Below are positions 1 through 6,803 of a stretch of DNA of 16,245 bases, one piece after another; position 1 is the stretch's first letter, and every line of letters begins with the position of its first letter. The DNA comes from a bacterium (GTDB taxonomy: Bacteria; Ratteibacteria; UBA8468; B48-G9; JAFGKM01): the NCBI GenBank assembly GCA_035370465.1, contig DAOOVW010000036.1, positions 1 through 16,245 of the forward strand, read 5' to 3'. Both the position numbers and the translations under genes were made by a program. The notes under the pieces are model-generated. The model did not search any database and was not told the origin of the DNA. It worked only from the letters and a program-made list of their open reading frames with translations.

Positions 1-46
1 GAGCCTTTCCCAACGATACCCCCAATACGAAATACATTATTATAAA

Positions 47-77
47 TATGGGAAAGTGAACTTTCCCATACCTTTTT
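47..77 (+). terminator. Probable Rho-independent terminator at left edge
   Basis: The arms TATGGGAAAGT (47-57) and ACTTTCCCATA (60-70) are perfectly complementary around a 2-nt centre, so a hairpin of about 10 bp with a 4-nt loop can form. It is followed by CC and a run of five T on the plus strand. This suits the end of a plus-strand gene lying off the left edge. The reverse strand has no U-tract. The T-run is short, so it could also be just a structured spacer. Confidence 0.45.
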
Positions 78-140
78 GGTCACAGGTAACACTCTCCATT
101 TCCAATATTCTTATCCTATCTTTACTTTTACTTCTTTCAA

Positions 141-214
141 TGGGCGGTACAGGACTTGAACCTGTGACCTCCACGATGTCAACGTGGCACTCTAACCAAC
201 TGAGCTAACCGCCC
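141..214 (-). tRNA. tRNA-Val (anticodon GAC)
   Basis: On the minus strand this 74-nt segment folds into a complete cloverleaf. The acceptor stem is GGGCGGU/ACCGCCC with discriminator A, and the D-arm contains GCUC...GAGU with AGUUGGUUA in the loop. The anticodon stem is CCACG/CGUGG with loop UUGACAU, giving anticodon GAC (Val, codons GUC/GUU). The variable loop is short and the T-arm is ACAGG-UUCAAGU-CCUGU. The 3' CCA is not encoded, since the template continues with TTG, so CCA must be added by tRNA nucleotidyltransferase. No other tRNA is next to it, and a good promoter sits directly upstream, so it is probably a single-gene unit. Confidence 0.97.
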
Positions 215-222
215 TTTCCCTT

Positions 223-251
223 ATTTTATATTTTTTTATCCTTTTTGTAAA
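223..251 (-). promoter_or_regulatory. Promoter of tRNA-Val
   Basis: Read on the minus strand, a -35 box TTTACA (251-246) and a -10 box TAAAAT (228-223) are separated by exactly 17 nt. Each matches the sigma-70 consensus at five of six positions. The predicted transcription start is near 216, two bases before the mature 5' end, which would leave almost no 5' leader on the tRNA precursor. The rest of 252-460 contains no gene that I can support, only AT-rich spacer with a small tandem duplication of AAGTATT near 404-417. Confidence 0.65.
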
Positions 252-460
252 TAAACCGTATGAGTTGAGGACATCAGTAACACTTTTTTATCTAAATTTT
301 GTTGTTTTTTCATCTCAAATCTTGTTGCTGTCTCTGTTTTATCATTTACATTTTTGTATATTTTAAAAGTATGATAAAGAATGGGAAGAGAACATTTATC
401 TTTTAAGTATTAAGTATTCTATTTTTTAAACAACAAATAGGTGGTGAAAATTTCCAGATT

Positions 461-1240
461 TTACTTTCGGAATATATGAACTCTTAACCAGAGGTCAGCA
501 CCTATTTCAACTTTTTTCAATTTATCTCTATAAGGTATTTCATTTTTATCATCAGTATTTACAGCAGAAAATCCCCACCACCCACTTTCAGGAAAAGAAT
601 ATGAAAAAACACCATTTCCATCACACTTTATAATCTGTGTTTCAAATAAAGGATTTGGTATCTTTGCTCTACCATTTTCATTGTAATACTCAACTTTCAC
701 ATCAGTGAAAGGTGCTACCTTTCCATCAACTTTTACAATACCGCTAAAAGTATTTCCTTTATAAATAGTATATGGACAGGTTAAAGGTACTATCTCTGTT
801 TTAAGTCCAATTTCCTTGTACCATGTATCCTGCAACTCAAATCCATTAACAATAACTTTTGTATAATGAATAGTATATTTATCATCTGCTGATTCCCAAT
901 ACGGCTTTGAAATAAAATAAAAAATATAATCACCTGGTTTTTCTAAGGTATATTTTAAAAAATACCCCGTATGCCCATCTTTTTCATTATATCCAGTTAC
1001 CTTAGTTTCTTTTAATTTGTTTATAAGAGATACTTTATCTCCATTTACAATAACTCCAAATTCTTCTGGTCTTTCCATTGTTATTGTTTGCCCATCAAAA
1101 GGATGAGCAAACATAATTTTAACCCCAATTGTACTTTCGTTTTTATTTCCAACATAATCTACATCAGGAATAATCATACCAAAATGCGCAAAACAAATTC
1201 CACAAAACAAAAAAACATAAAGAAAAATAAATTTCCTCAT
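461..1240 (-). CDS. Secreted DUF4198 / NikK-like protein, putative nickel-uptake accessory
   Basis: A 259-aa exported protein. Residues 1-18 form a signal peptide (MRKF, then a hydrophobic stretch ending CFA), and cleavage would leave His19 as the mature N-terminus (HFGMIIP). The rest resembles the DUF4198 family found beside NikMNQO-type nickel transporters, sometimes called NikK. It has the family-typical stretches FAHPFDG (44-50), IHYTK (124-128), EIVPLT (149-154), GIVKVDGK (167-174) and a C-terminal GWWGFSAVNT. His19, His46, His90, His125 and His255 are candidate metal ligands. An AAGGAG ribosome site lies 7 nt before the ATG. The family link is recognised from sequence pattern; the nickel role is inferred from relatives. 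No transporter gene is adjacent in this window, so its partner must be elsewhere. Confidence 0.75.
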   Translation of the reverse strand: MRKFIFLYVFLFCGICFAHFGMIIPDVDYVGNKNESTIGVKIMFAHPFDGQTITMERPEEFGVIVNGDKVSLINKLKETKVTGYNEKDGHTGYFLKYTLEKPGDYIFYFISKPYWESADDKYTIHYTKVIVNGFELQDTWYKEIGLKTEIVPLTCPYTIYKGNTFSGIVKVDGKVAPFTDVKVEYYNENGRAKIPNPLFETQIIKCDGNGVFSYSFPESGWWGFSAVNTDDKNEIPYRDKLKKVEIGADLWLRVHIFRK

Positions 1241-1281
1241 TAGAAATCTCCTTATTGTTAATTATAAATTTTACCCATTAA

Positions 1282-1309
1282 ATTATAAAATAAATTTTAT
1301 TTTTTTCAA
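1282..1309 (-). promoter_or_regulatory. Promoter of the DUF4198 gene
   Basis: On the minus strand, TTGAAA (1309-1304) and a perfect TATAAT (1287-1282) are separated by 16 nt, a near-consensus sigma-70 promoter. The start would be near 1275, giving a leader of about 35 nt that includes the AAGGAG site at 1253-1248. Its -35 box lies 5 bp from the -35 box of the divergent promoter at 1315. Confidence 0.6.
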
Positions 1310-1314
1310 AAATT

Positions 1315-1341
1315 TTGACAGGAACTTTAAAAAATTATAAT
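1315..1341 (+). promoter_or_regulatory. Promoter of the TIM-barrel isomerase gene
   Basis: A perfect TTGACA (1315-1320) is followed after 15 nt by a perfect TATAAT (1336-1341). The spacer is shorter than the ideal 17 nt, which would lower basal strength and is sometimes seen in activated promoters. Predicted start near 1348, leader about 39 nt. The TTG of this -35 box is also the first possible in-frame start of the downstream gene, but it is not used as a start (see the gene). Confidence 0.5.
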
Positions 1342-1386
1342 CTTATAAAAATAATTTTGGCAGTATTCAACAAAAAGGAGAAGAAA

Positions 1387-2175
1387 ATGGGAGAAAAAAT
1401 AGGAGTTATTCATTACAATACAGGAGATAAAAATTTAGAAGAATTTTTGTCATGGAGCAATAGAAATGATATTGGTTATGTTGAATTACAGAGAAAAGAT
1501 GTCTGGAATGAAGAAATTAAGACAGATATGGTTGGGAAATTATTGAATAAATATAAAATAAAAATAAGTCAGATAAGTTGTGGAAATGATTTTCTTCAGA
1601 AAACAGATGATGAATTTCAAAAGCAGGTAAAAATTGTTGAAACGATGTGTGATATTGTAAAAGAATTGGGATTTAACCATTTAAGAATTGATGGTGGCTG
1701 GCCAAAAGAAGGAGTTGAAGAGAAAAATTATAAAAATTTAGTTATGAAAGGAGTTGCAAAAGTTGTTGAAATTGCAGAAAAAAAAGGTTTATATCTTGCT
1801 CTTGATAATCATGGAACTGTTACAAATAATTATCTTTTACAATTAGAAATTTTTGAGAATATAAAATCAAAATTTTTAGGAGCAAATCTTGACACAATGA
1901 ATTATAGATGGTTTGGATATCCTGTTGAAAAATTAACTGAAATATATAAAGCAATTGCTCCTTACGCAATTCATACCCATCTAAAAGATGGAACTGGCTC
2001 AAAAGAAAATTATGTAGGAAAGGTTCTTGGAGAAGGAGAAATTCCTGTTATAGAAGCAATAAATATATTAAAAGAAAATGGATATAATGGTGTTTGGTGT
2101 ATTGAATATGAAGGGAAAGACCAGAATATTGGTTATGAGAAATGTTTTGAGTTTTTAAGAAATTTATTTAAGTAA
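1387..2175 (+). CDS. Sugar phosphate isomerase/epimerase-like TIM-barrel protein
   Basis: A 262-aa protein of the xylose isomerase-like / AP endonuclease 2 TIM-barrel superfamily, which includes IolE-, IolH- and tagatose-epimerase-type enzymes. Successive strand-end motifs are visible: YVELQRKDVW (31-40), HLRIDGGW (98-105), LALDNHGT (137-144), LGANLDTMNY (164-173), IHTHLKDGTG (195-204) and GVWCIEYEG (235-243). Asp140, Asp169, His198 and Glu240 occupy the positions of the usual divalent-metal ligands, with Asp in place of the common Glu at 140. The ATG at 1387 is chosen because AAGGAG (1375-1380) lies 6 nt upstream; a longer in-frame reading from TTG at 1315 begins inside the promoter. The substrate cannot be read from sequence. 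The gene converges on the mutarotase-like gene, which may act on related sugars. Confidence 0.82.
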   Translation: MGEKIGVIHYNTGDKNLEEFLSWSNRNDIGYVELQRKDVWNEEIKTDMVGKLLNKYKIKISQISCGNDFLQKTDDEFQKQVKIVETMCDIVKELGFNHLRIDGGWPKEGVEEKNYKNLVMKGVAKVVEIAEKKGLYLALDNHGTVTNNYLLQLEIFENIKSKFLGANLDTMNYRWFGYPVEKLTEIYKAIAPYAIHTHLKDGTGSKENYVGKVLGEGEIPVIEAINILKENGYNGVWCIEYEGKDQNIGYEKCFEFLRNLFK

Positions 2176-2215
2176 GATTTGAATAAAAGTTCTATTTATT
2201 TTTCGTATTATTATT

Positions 2216-3244
2216 TCATATAACCTCATCAAGAAACTTCCATGTTTTAAGTTCTTCTATGTTTTCAAAAAAAGCAAATGATGTAAGAGAAACAAGAGTG
2301 GAACCAATCACTTTACCACAATTTATATCTGAACAACCAATTGTTTCTAATTCAAAAAAACGCATATCTTCAGAAGAATTAAAAATACTATATGTATCTT
2401 CCGCTGAAAAAACCCCCCCTGGTTGTTCATTATCTGCAATGTTAAAATATAATCCATTTTTTGTAGAGGATAGATTTTGTCTTATACATACAATTTTTTG
2501 CTCAAAATCAATAAATCCAATTGCTTTTGGGTTAGACTTTCTTTTTATTCCAATCTGTCCTCTTTTCATACCATCAGTTTGATATGTAAATCCCTTTTTA
2601 TAATAAACAATTTTTTCAATTGGGGGTTCATAAAAATCAAAATTTATGGCATTTTCTGGACTATTAACCAAACAAAATGAAATTGTATTTTCATTAGCAT
2701 CAAATTGCTCCAGTGTCCATGCAGCAATCAATCCGTTTTCTACTCTAACATCATTAAGTACTTCAAAAGAATCCTCGGATATGTAAGTAATAGAGTTGGA
2801 AATATTCCATTCTTTGAAAAAAGGGGGTATATCACAAATAGAAATTTTTCTTTTCATTATTACATTAAAAATTGTGTTTGAACGATTAACAAGAACTATC
2901 TCTTTTTCAATTACAGCAGAATTTTTGTTATATAATAGGATATTATATGGTTGGCTATTTATACATTCCTGTACATACCATTCATTTCCTCTGTAATTAA
3001 ATCCAAATTTGCCACCCTCAGGTGCAGGCCAGAGATTGCCACCTCCAAAATTATTAAATGGTCTATTAGGATTTTTAATATTCTCTAAGTCAATCCTGTG
3101 CAGAGACAATCCGTCCATAAAAGCAAATACCCGCCCTCCAATATTCGGCGCAATGCATAATATTGAATTGCCATCTTTGAATTCCAGAAGTGATTTACCT
3201 TTAATTTCTAAAAAATCTTCATATTTTATTCTTTTGGATAACAT
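2216..3244 (-). CDS. Uncharacterised protein, probably galactose-mutarotase-like fold
   Basis: A 342-aa cytosolic protein without signal peptide or membrane segment. I do not recognise a characterised family. The pattern IAPNIGGRVFAF (31-42), HRIDLENI (49-56) and FGGGNLWPAPEGGKF (66-80) resembles aldose-1-epimerase/galactose-mutarotase-like beta-sandwich proteins and related DUF families (for example DUF4380 or DUF6786), where GGR- and WPAPEGG-type motifs line the sugar pocket. The later stretch FIDFEQKIVCIRQN and a C-terminal cysteine pair are not diagnostic. AGGAAG lies 5 nt upstream of the ATG, supporting this start. It is convergent with the TIM-barrel isomerase, with about 40 nt between the stops. 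A role in recognising or anomerising a sugar or uronate is inference only. Confidence 0.6.
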   Translation of the reverse strand: MLSKRIKYEDFLEIKGKSLLEFKDGNSILCIAPNIGGRVFAFMDGLSLHRIDLENIKNPNRPFNNFGGGNLWPAPEGGKFGFNYRGNEWYVQECINSQPYNILLYNKNSAVIEKEIVLVNRSNTIFNVIMKRKISICDIPPFFKEWNISNSITYISEDSFEVLNDVRVENGLIAAWTLEQFDANENTISFCLVNSPENAINFDFYEPPIEKIVYYKKGFTYQTDGMKRGQIGIKRKSNPKAIGFIDFEQKIVCIRQNLSSTKNGLYFNIADNEQPGGVFSAEDTYSIFNSSEDMRFFELETIGCSDINCGKVIGSTLVSLTSFAFFENIEELKTWKFLDEVI

Positions 3245-3374
3245 TATATCTTCCTATTTTGTTAAAATACTTTAAAGTGTTCCCATATATCACAATTTTA
3301 ATTATATCTTGAGTCTTCTTTTCTAAATTAAAAGAGATTAGAACAATGATTTGTGAAAATATCTATTGGATAAG

Positions 3375-4178
3375 TCAAAAGAGAAAACCTTTTTCAAAAT
3401 TTTCTTCAAGTTTCTTTTTATCTTCTTCTTTTTCCTTGTTTTCTGCAATATCTTTTTTTGTTTCTGTATTTTCTTTTTTCTCTATTTTAGGTAGTTTTTT
3501 GTTCTTTTCAATTCTTGGAACTTCATCAAAAAAGTAGTACTCTTTTATTTGATTCACCCATTTACAATATTCACAATTTTTTCCACCTGGCGGGATTTTA
3601 GGACTTTCAAGACATTCTATTGCTTCATTGATATATTTTATTACTTCATCTGGGTCTGTTTCAACTTTTTCTACCTTAAAGCCAAAAGAAATACCATTAT
3701 GTATTTTACTTTCTTCTGGATAATAATAAACAAGGTAAGCAAAATTGCTAACCTTCTTATTATTCTGCCTTAAAAGTAAAGTATAAACACTCATTTGCAG
3801 TTGATATGCCTCATGAACTTTATCAGGTGCACTTGCCCTTGTTTTATGGTCAAGAGGAACAAAAGTTCCATCATTAAGAGCAATTGCTTCATCTAACTTA
3901 CCAAAAATACAATATTTGTTATTTATATCATAATAATATGTCTTTTCAAGTATTGTAATTAATTTTCCTTCTATTTTATCTTCAAGAAAAGGGGGAAGTT
4001 GTCCAATGTTTCTATAAAATTCAAAATATTTTTTTATAATACTATCAAGCCCAATTGTTATTGAAGGCATTGGCCCTCTTGGTCTTTGAATTCCATAATG
4101 AATATGCAAATAGAAACACTTCGGACATTCTCTATAAATGTTTAATGTGCTTGGTGATAAATAAATTTTGTTTCCCAT
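3375..4178 (-). CDS. Stand-alone PD-(D/E)XK nuclease (RecB/Cas4-like)
   Basis: A 267-aa single-domain nuclease of the PD-(D/E)XK superfamily. Visible motifs are the N-terminal LSPSTLNIYRECPKCFYL (7-24), motif II GKLDEA with Asp96, motif III LDHKT with Asp110 and Lys112, and the QxxxY-type helix QLQMSVYTLLL (Gln128, Tyr132), which together form the metal-dependent active site. Cysteines 18/21 near the start and 202/205 (NCEYC) near the end could bind an iron-sulphur cluster or zinc, as in Cas4 and AddB, but the spacing differs from the usual one-plus-three pattern. Residues 220-260 are a Lys/Glu-rich, probably disordered tail. No Shine-Dalgarno precedes the ATG, yet a TATAAT box ends 8 bases upstream of it, suggesting leaderless expression. 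No helicase, cas gene or repeat array is adjacent. Expected role: DNA repair or processing, partner unknown. Confidence 0.8.
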   Translation of the reverse strand: MGNKIYLSPSTLNIYRECPKCFYLHIHYGIQRPRGPMPSITIGLDSIIKKYFEFYRNIGQLPPFLEDKIEGKLITILEKTYYYDINNKYCIFGKLDEAIALNDGTFVPLDHKTRASAPDKVHEAYQLQMSVYTLLLRQNNKKVSNFAYLVYYYPEESKIHNGISFGFKVEKVETDPDEVIKYINEAIECLESPKIPPGGKNCEYCKWVNQIKEYYFFDEVPRIEKNKKLPKIEKKENTETKKDIAENKEKEEDKKKLEENFEKGFLF

Positions 4179-4185
4179 TTTTAAT

Positions 4186-4191
4186 ATTATA
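4186..4191 (-). promoter_or_regulatory. -10 box placing transcription start at the nuclease ATG
   Basis: On the minus strand a perfect TATAAT (4191-4186) is followed by seven A/T bases (ATTAAAA) and then the ATG at 4178. Transcription would start at or within a base of the start codon, which agrees with the absence of any ribosome site. The -35 region (TTTTAA with 17-nt spacing) is poor. In DNA this AT-rich a TATAAT can occur by chance. Confidence 0.4.
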
Positions 4192-4241
4192 AACTAAAAT
4201 TTAAAGTTTTAAAAGAAATCTTACCCTAAATTAAAAATTTG

Positions 4242-4250
4242 TGGTAAAAT
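4242..4250 (+). promoter_or_regulatory. Extended -10 promoter of the rnfB-truA-murB-tilS operon
   Basis: TGGTAAAAT contains the TG dinucleotide (4242-4243) one base before a TAAAAT hexamer (4245-4250), an extended -10 element. A weak -35 candidate (TTACCC, 18-nt spacer) lies upstream. The start would be near 4257, giving a leader of about 40 nt with AGGAG at 4284-4288, 8 nt before the rnfB ATG. Confidence 0.5.
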
Positions 4251-4296
4251 TAACAAAAATAATAAAGTAAAAAGGACTATTACAGGAGAAAAAAAT

Positions 4297-5103
4297 ATGT
4301 TAACTTCAATTATGGTTGTTGCAGGACTTGGCATAGTTTTTGCTTCATTTTTAACTTATTTTTATGTGAAATTTCAATCAGAAGAAAATCCCTTAGTTTC
4401 AAAAATTCAGCAATTACTGCCTGGAGCAAATTGTGGTGCTTGTGGTTTTGCTGGTTGTAATGGGCTTGCAGAAAAACTTATAGAAGGGAAAACAACCCCT
4501 GATAAATGTGTTCTTATAAGTTCTGAAAATTTAGAAAAAATTTGTTCATTACTTGGAATTGATAATATGGAGAAAAAAGAAAAAAAAGTTGCAAAATTAT
4601 TTTGTTTTGGAGGAATAAATGCAAAAAAGAAATTTGAATACAGCACAATAAAAAGCTGTTCTGCTGTTAAATCACTTTTCACAACAAATTATGAATGTCA
4701 GTATGGATGTCTTGGCTATGGAGATTGTGTTGAAGTATGTCCTGTACAAGCAATAAATATTGGAGAAAATAATCTACCTGAAATAGACAATGATTTATGT
4801 ACTGGATGTGGCAAGTGTGTGGAGGCATGTCCAAAAAATATTATTCGTGTTATCCCTTATGGAAAAAATGTTTATATTTCCTGTTCTTCTTATGATAAAG
4901 GACCAAAAGTTATAAGAGCTTGTAAAAGCGGTTGTATTGGATGTGGCAAATGTGTTAATATATGTCCAAAAGAAGCAATAAAAATTGAAAATAATCTTGC
5001 AATTATTGATTATGAAAAATGTGATAATTGTGAAAAATGTGTTAGCGAATGTCCAAGAAAAATAATTTTTGTCTCAAATAAAAAAGTTGAGATTGCTGTC
5101 TAA
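4297..5103 (+). CDS. rnfB: RnfB-like polyferredoxin, electron transport subunit B
   Basis: A 268-aa membrane-anchored iron-sulphur protein resembling RnfB, the subunit of the Rnf complex that takes electrons from ferredoxin. One membrane helix (residues 3-24) is followed by the RnfB-type Fe-S domain with Cys46, Cys49, Cys54 and Cys71 (CGACGFAGC). Then come four ferredoxin-type cysteine sets: 134/138/144/148 with PVQAI, 168/171/174/178 with PKNII, 213/216/219/223 with PKEAI, and 242/245/248/252 with PRKII. AGGAG lies 8 nt before the ATG. It heads an operon and its stop codon directly abuts the truA ATG. None of rnfA, C, D, E or G is present, so it either joins a complex encoded elsewhere or works alone as an electron carrier. 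The family call is strong; membership of a true Rnf complex is inference. Confidence 0.85.
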   Translation: MLTSIMVVAGLGIVFASFLTYFYVKFQSEENPLVSKIQQLLPGANCGACGFAGCNGLAEKLIEGKTTPDKCVLISSENLEKICSLLGIDNMEKKEKKVAKLFCFGGINAKKKFEYSTIKSCSAVKSLFTTNYECQYGCLGYGDCVEVCPVQAINIGENNLPEIDNDLCTGCGKCVEACPKNIIRVIPYGKNVYISCSSYDKGPKVIRACKSGCIGCGKCVNICPKEAIKIENNLAIIDYEKCDNCEKCVSECPRKIIFVSNKKVEIAV

Positions 5104-5922
5104 ATGAGAAACATCAAACTGGTTTTTTCTTTTGATGGAAGTAAATTTTCTGGCTGGCAGAAACAGAAAAATAAAAGAAGTGTCCAGGAAACATTAGAAA
5201 ATACATTAGAAAAAATAACAAATGAGAAAATAAAAGTAATTGGATGTGGAAGAACTGATAGCAAAGTCCATTCTATAAATTATGTTGCAAATTTTAAAAC
5301 AAATTCAAAAATACCATCGGAAAATCTTAAAAAAGCAATTAATTCTTTTCTTTCACCAGAAGTTTATATAAAGAAAGTAAAAGATATACCTTTAAGTTTT
5401 CATTCAAGATATGATGCTTTAAGGAAATCATATATATATCTAATTTCCCTTTCAAAGTGCCCATTTTTAAATAATTATGCACTTTTTTTTGAGAGAGAAA
5501 TTGATATAGAAAAAATAATTGAAGGGAAAGAATATATAATTGGTAAACATGATTTTTCTGCTTTTAAAGGTGAAGGTAGTAATAATAAAAATCCTGTAAG
5601 AGAAATTTTTAAAATTGATATTAAAAAGAAAAGGTTTTTTCTTGATAGAGATGTTAAACTGATTGAAATTGAAATAGAAGGGGATGGTTTTTTATATAAA
5701 ATGGTAAGAAATATAGTTGGAACTTTAATATATACAGGAATTGGTAAAATCCAACCGTCTGATATAAAAAAAATAATTGAAGGTAAGAACAGAAAGTTTG
5801 CAGGTCCAACTGCTTGTGCATCTGGACTTTATTTGAAAAAGGTTGTCTATCCCAAAATAATAAATTCACCCTTGTCCTCGTTAAAGGGGAAAAATAAAAA
5901 AATAAATGAATATAAAAGATGA
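5104..5922 (+). CDS. truA: tRNA pseudouridine synthase A
   Basis: A 272-aa enzyme that converts uridines 38-40 in the tRNA anticodon stem-loop to pseudouridine. Supporting motifs are the N-terminal FDGSKFSGWQ (10-19), the catalytic block GCGRTDSKVHS with Asp52 as the expected nucleophile, RKSYIYLI, GKHDFSAF, and GDGFLYKMVRNIVGTL in the C-terminal half. Length fits the bacterial family. The active-site block differs from the usual GRTDAGVHA: Ser-Lys replaces Ala-Gly after the catalytic Asp, which itself is kept. The ATG follows the rnfB stop with no gap (TAAATG) and has only a weak ribosome site inside rnfB, so translational coupling is likely. Its end overlaps murB by 17 nt. Confidence 0.95.
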   Translation: MRNIKLVFSFDGSKFSGWQKQKNKRSVQETLENTLEKITNEKIKVIGCGRTDSKVHSINYVANFKTNSKIPSENLKKAINSFLSPEVYIKKVKDIPLSFHSRYDALRKSYIYLISLSKCPFLNNYALFFEREIDIEKIIEGKEYIIGKHDFSAFKGEGSNNKNPVREIFKIDIKKKRFFLDRDVKLIEIEIEGDGFLYKMVRNIVGTLIYTGIGKIQPSDIKKIIEGKNRKFAGPTACASGLYLKKVVYPKIINSPLSSLKGKNKKINEYKR

Positions 5923-6802
5923 ATTTAAAAATTTTTTATCTGAGCGAGTAAAAGAAAATACTTTATTAAGTCAATTCACAAGTTTCAAAACAGGTGGAAT
6001 TGCAAGAATCATTGTATTTCCTGAAAATAAAGAAGAAATTAAAAAAATTTTTCATTTATCTGAAAAATATCAAAAAGACATACTGATTTTGGGAAAAGGA
6101 ACAAATATTTTAATAAGCGATTATGGATTTGATGGGGTTATAATTTCAACTTTACTTTTAAAAAAAATCACAAAAAAGGAAAATTTTATTATATCTGAAA
6201 GTGGTGTTTTAATCTCTTCGCTTCTGAATTTTTGTCTGAAAAATAATTCAGGAGGTATTGAATTTCTATCAGGCATTCCAGGAACAATAGGAGGTGCCCT
6301 TATAACAAATGCTGGACTGAAAAAAGAGTGGATTGGAGAAAAGGTTGAATGGGTTGAGATCTACGATAAAAAAAAGAAGGACTTTGAAATATTGAAAAGG
6401 GAAGAAATAAAATTTTCATATAGAGATAGTAATTTAAAAAATATGTTTATTATAAATGCTTGTTTAAGAACTGAAAAAAAGAGAAAAGAAGAAATTAAAA
6501 ATAAAATACAAAATTATATGAAGGAAAGAATAGAAAAACAACCATTAAGAGAAAATTCAGCAGGTAGTGTATTTAAAAATCCAGAGAATTTTTATGCAGG
6601 TGAACTTATTGAAAAATGTGGTCTTAAAGGATATTGTATTGGAGATGCCTGTATTTCTGAAAGACATGCAAATTTTATAATAAATAAAGGAAAAGCAAAA
6701 TCATCTGATATTTATAACCTGATAAAAATTATTCAGAACAAAGTAAAAGAAAAATTTAGAGTAGAACTTGAACTAGAAATAAAGATAATAGGGAAATTTT
6801 GA
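5906..6802 (+). CDS. murB: UDP-N-acetylenolpyruvoylglucosamine reductase
   Basis: A 298-aa FAD enzyme that reduces UDP-GlcNAc-enolpyruvate with NADPH to UDP-MurNAc, the second step of peptidoglycan precursor synthesis in the cytosol. FAD-binding motifs are FKTGG (27-31), LGKGTNILISDYGFDG (62-77) and SGIPGTIGGALITNAG (122-137). SYRDS (171-175) and RENSAGSVFKNP (215-226) follow, with Ser221 as the expected proton donor; an acidic residue near LELEIKIIG at the C-terminus completes the site. The short C-terminal domain points to the type II (Bacillus/Staphylococcus-like) form. An in-frame TAA sits immediately before the ATG, so this is the first possible ATG. The nearest AAGGGG is about 16 nt upstream, unusually far, so coupling to truA (17-nt overlap) probably helps. 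It shows the organism makes a murein wall. Confidence 0.95.
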   Translation: MNIKDEFKNFLSERVKENTLLSQFTSFKTGGIARIIVFPENKEEIKKIFHLSEKYQKDILILGKGTNILISDYGFDGVIISTLLLKKITKKENFIISESGVLISSLLNFCLKNNSGGIEFLSGIPGTIGGALITNAGLKKEWIGEKVEWVEIYDKKKKDFEILKREEIKFSYRDSNLKNMFIINACLRTEKKRKEEIKNKIQNYMKERIEKQPLRENSAGSVFKNPENFYAGELIEKCGLKGYCIGDACISERHANFIINKGKAKSSDIYNLIKIIQNKVKEKFRVELELEIKIIGKF

Positions 6803-6803
6803 T

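Noticed and set aside
1315..1386. Longer N-terminus for the isomerase starting at TTG 1315
   Set aside because: The TTG is part of a TTGACA -35 box, the predicted transcript starts after it, and AAGGAG sits at the right distance from ATG 1387.
3375..4178. Cas4 of a CRISPR system
   Set aside because: No other cas gene or repeat array is present, and the cysteine spacing does not match Cas4; only the nuclease fold is supported.
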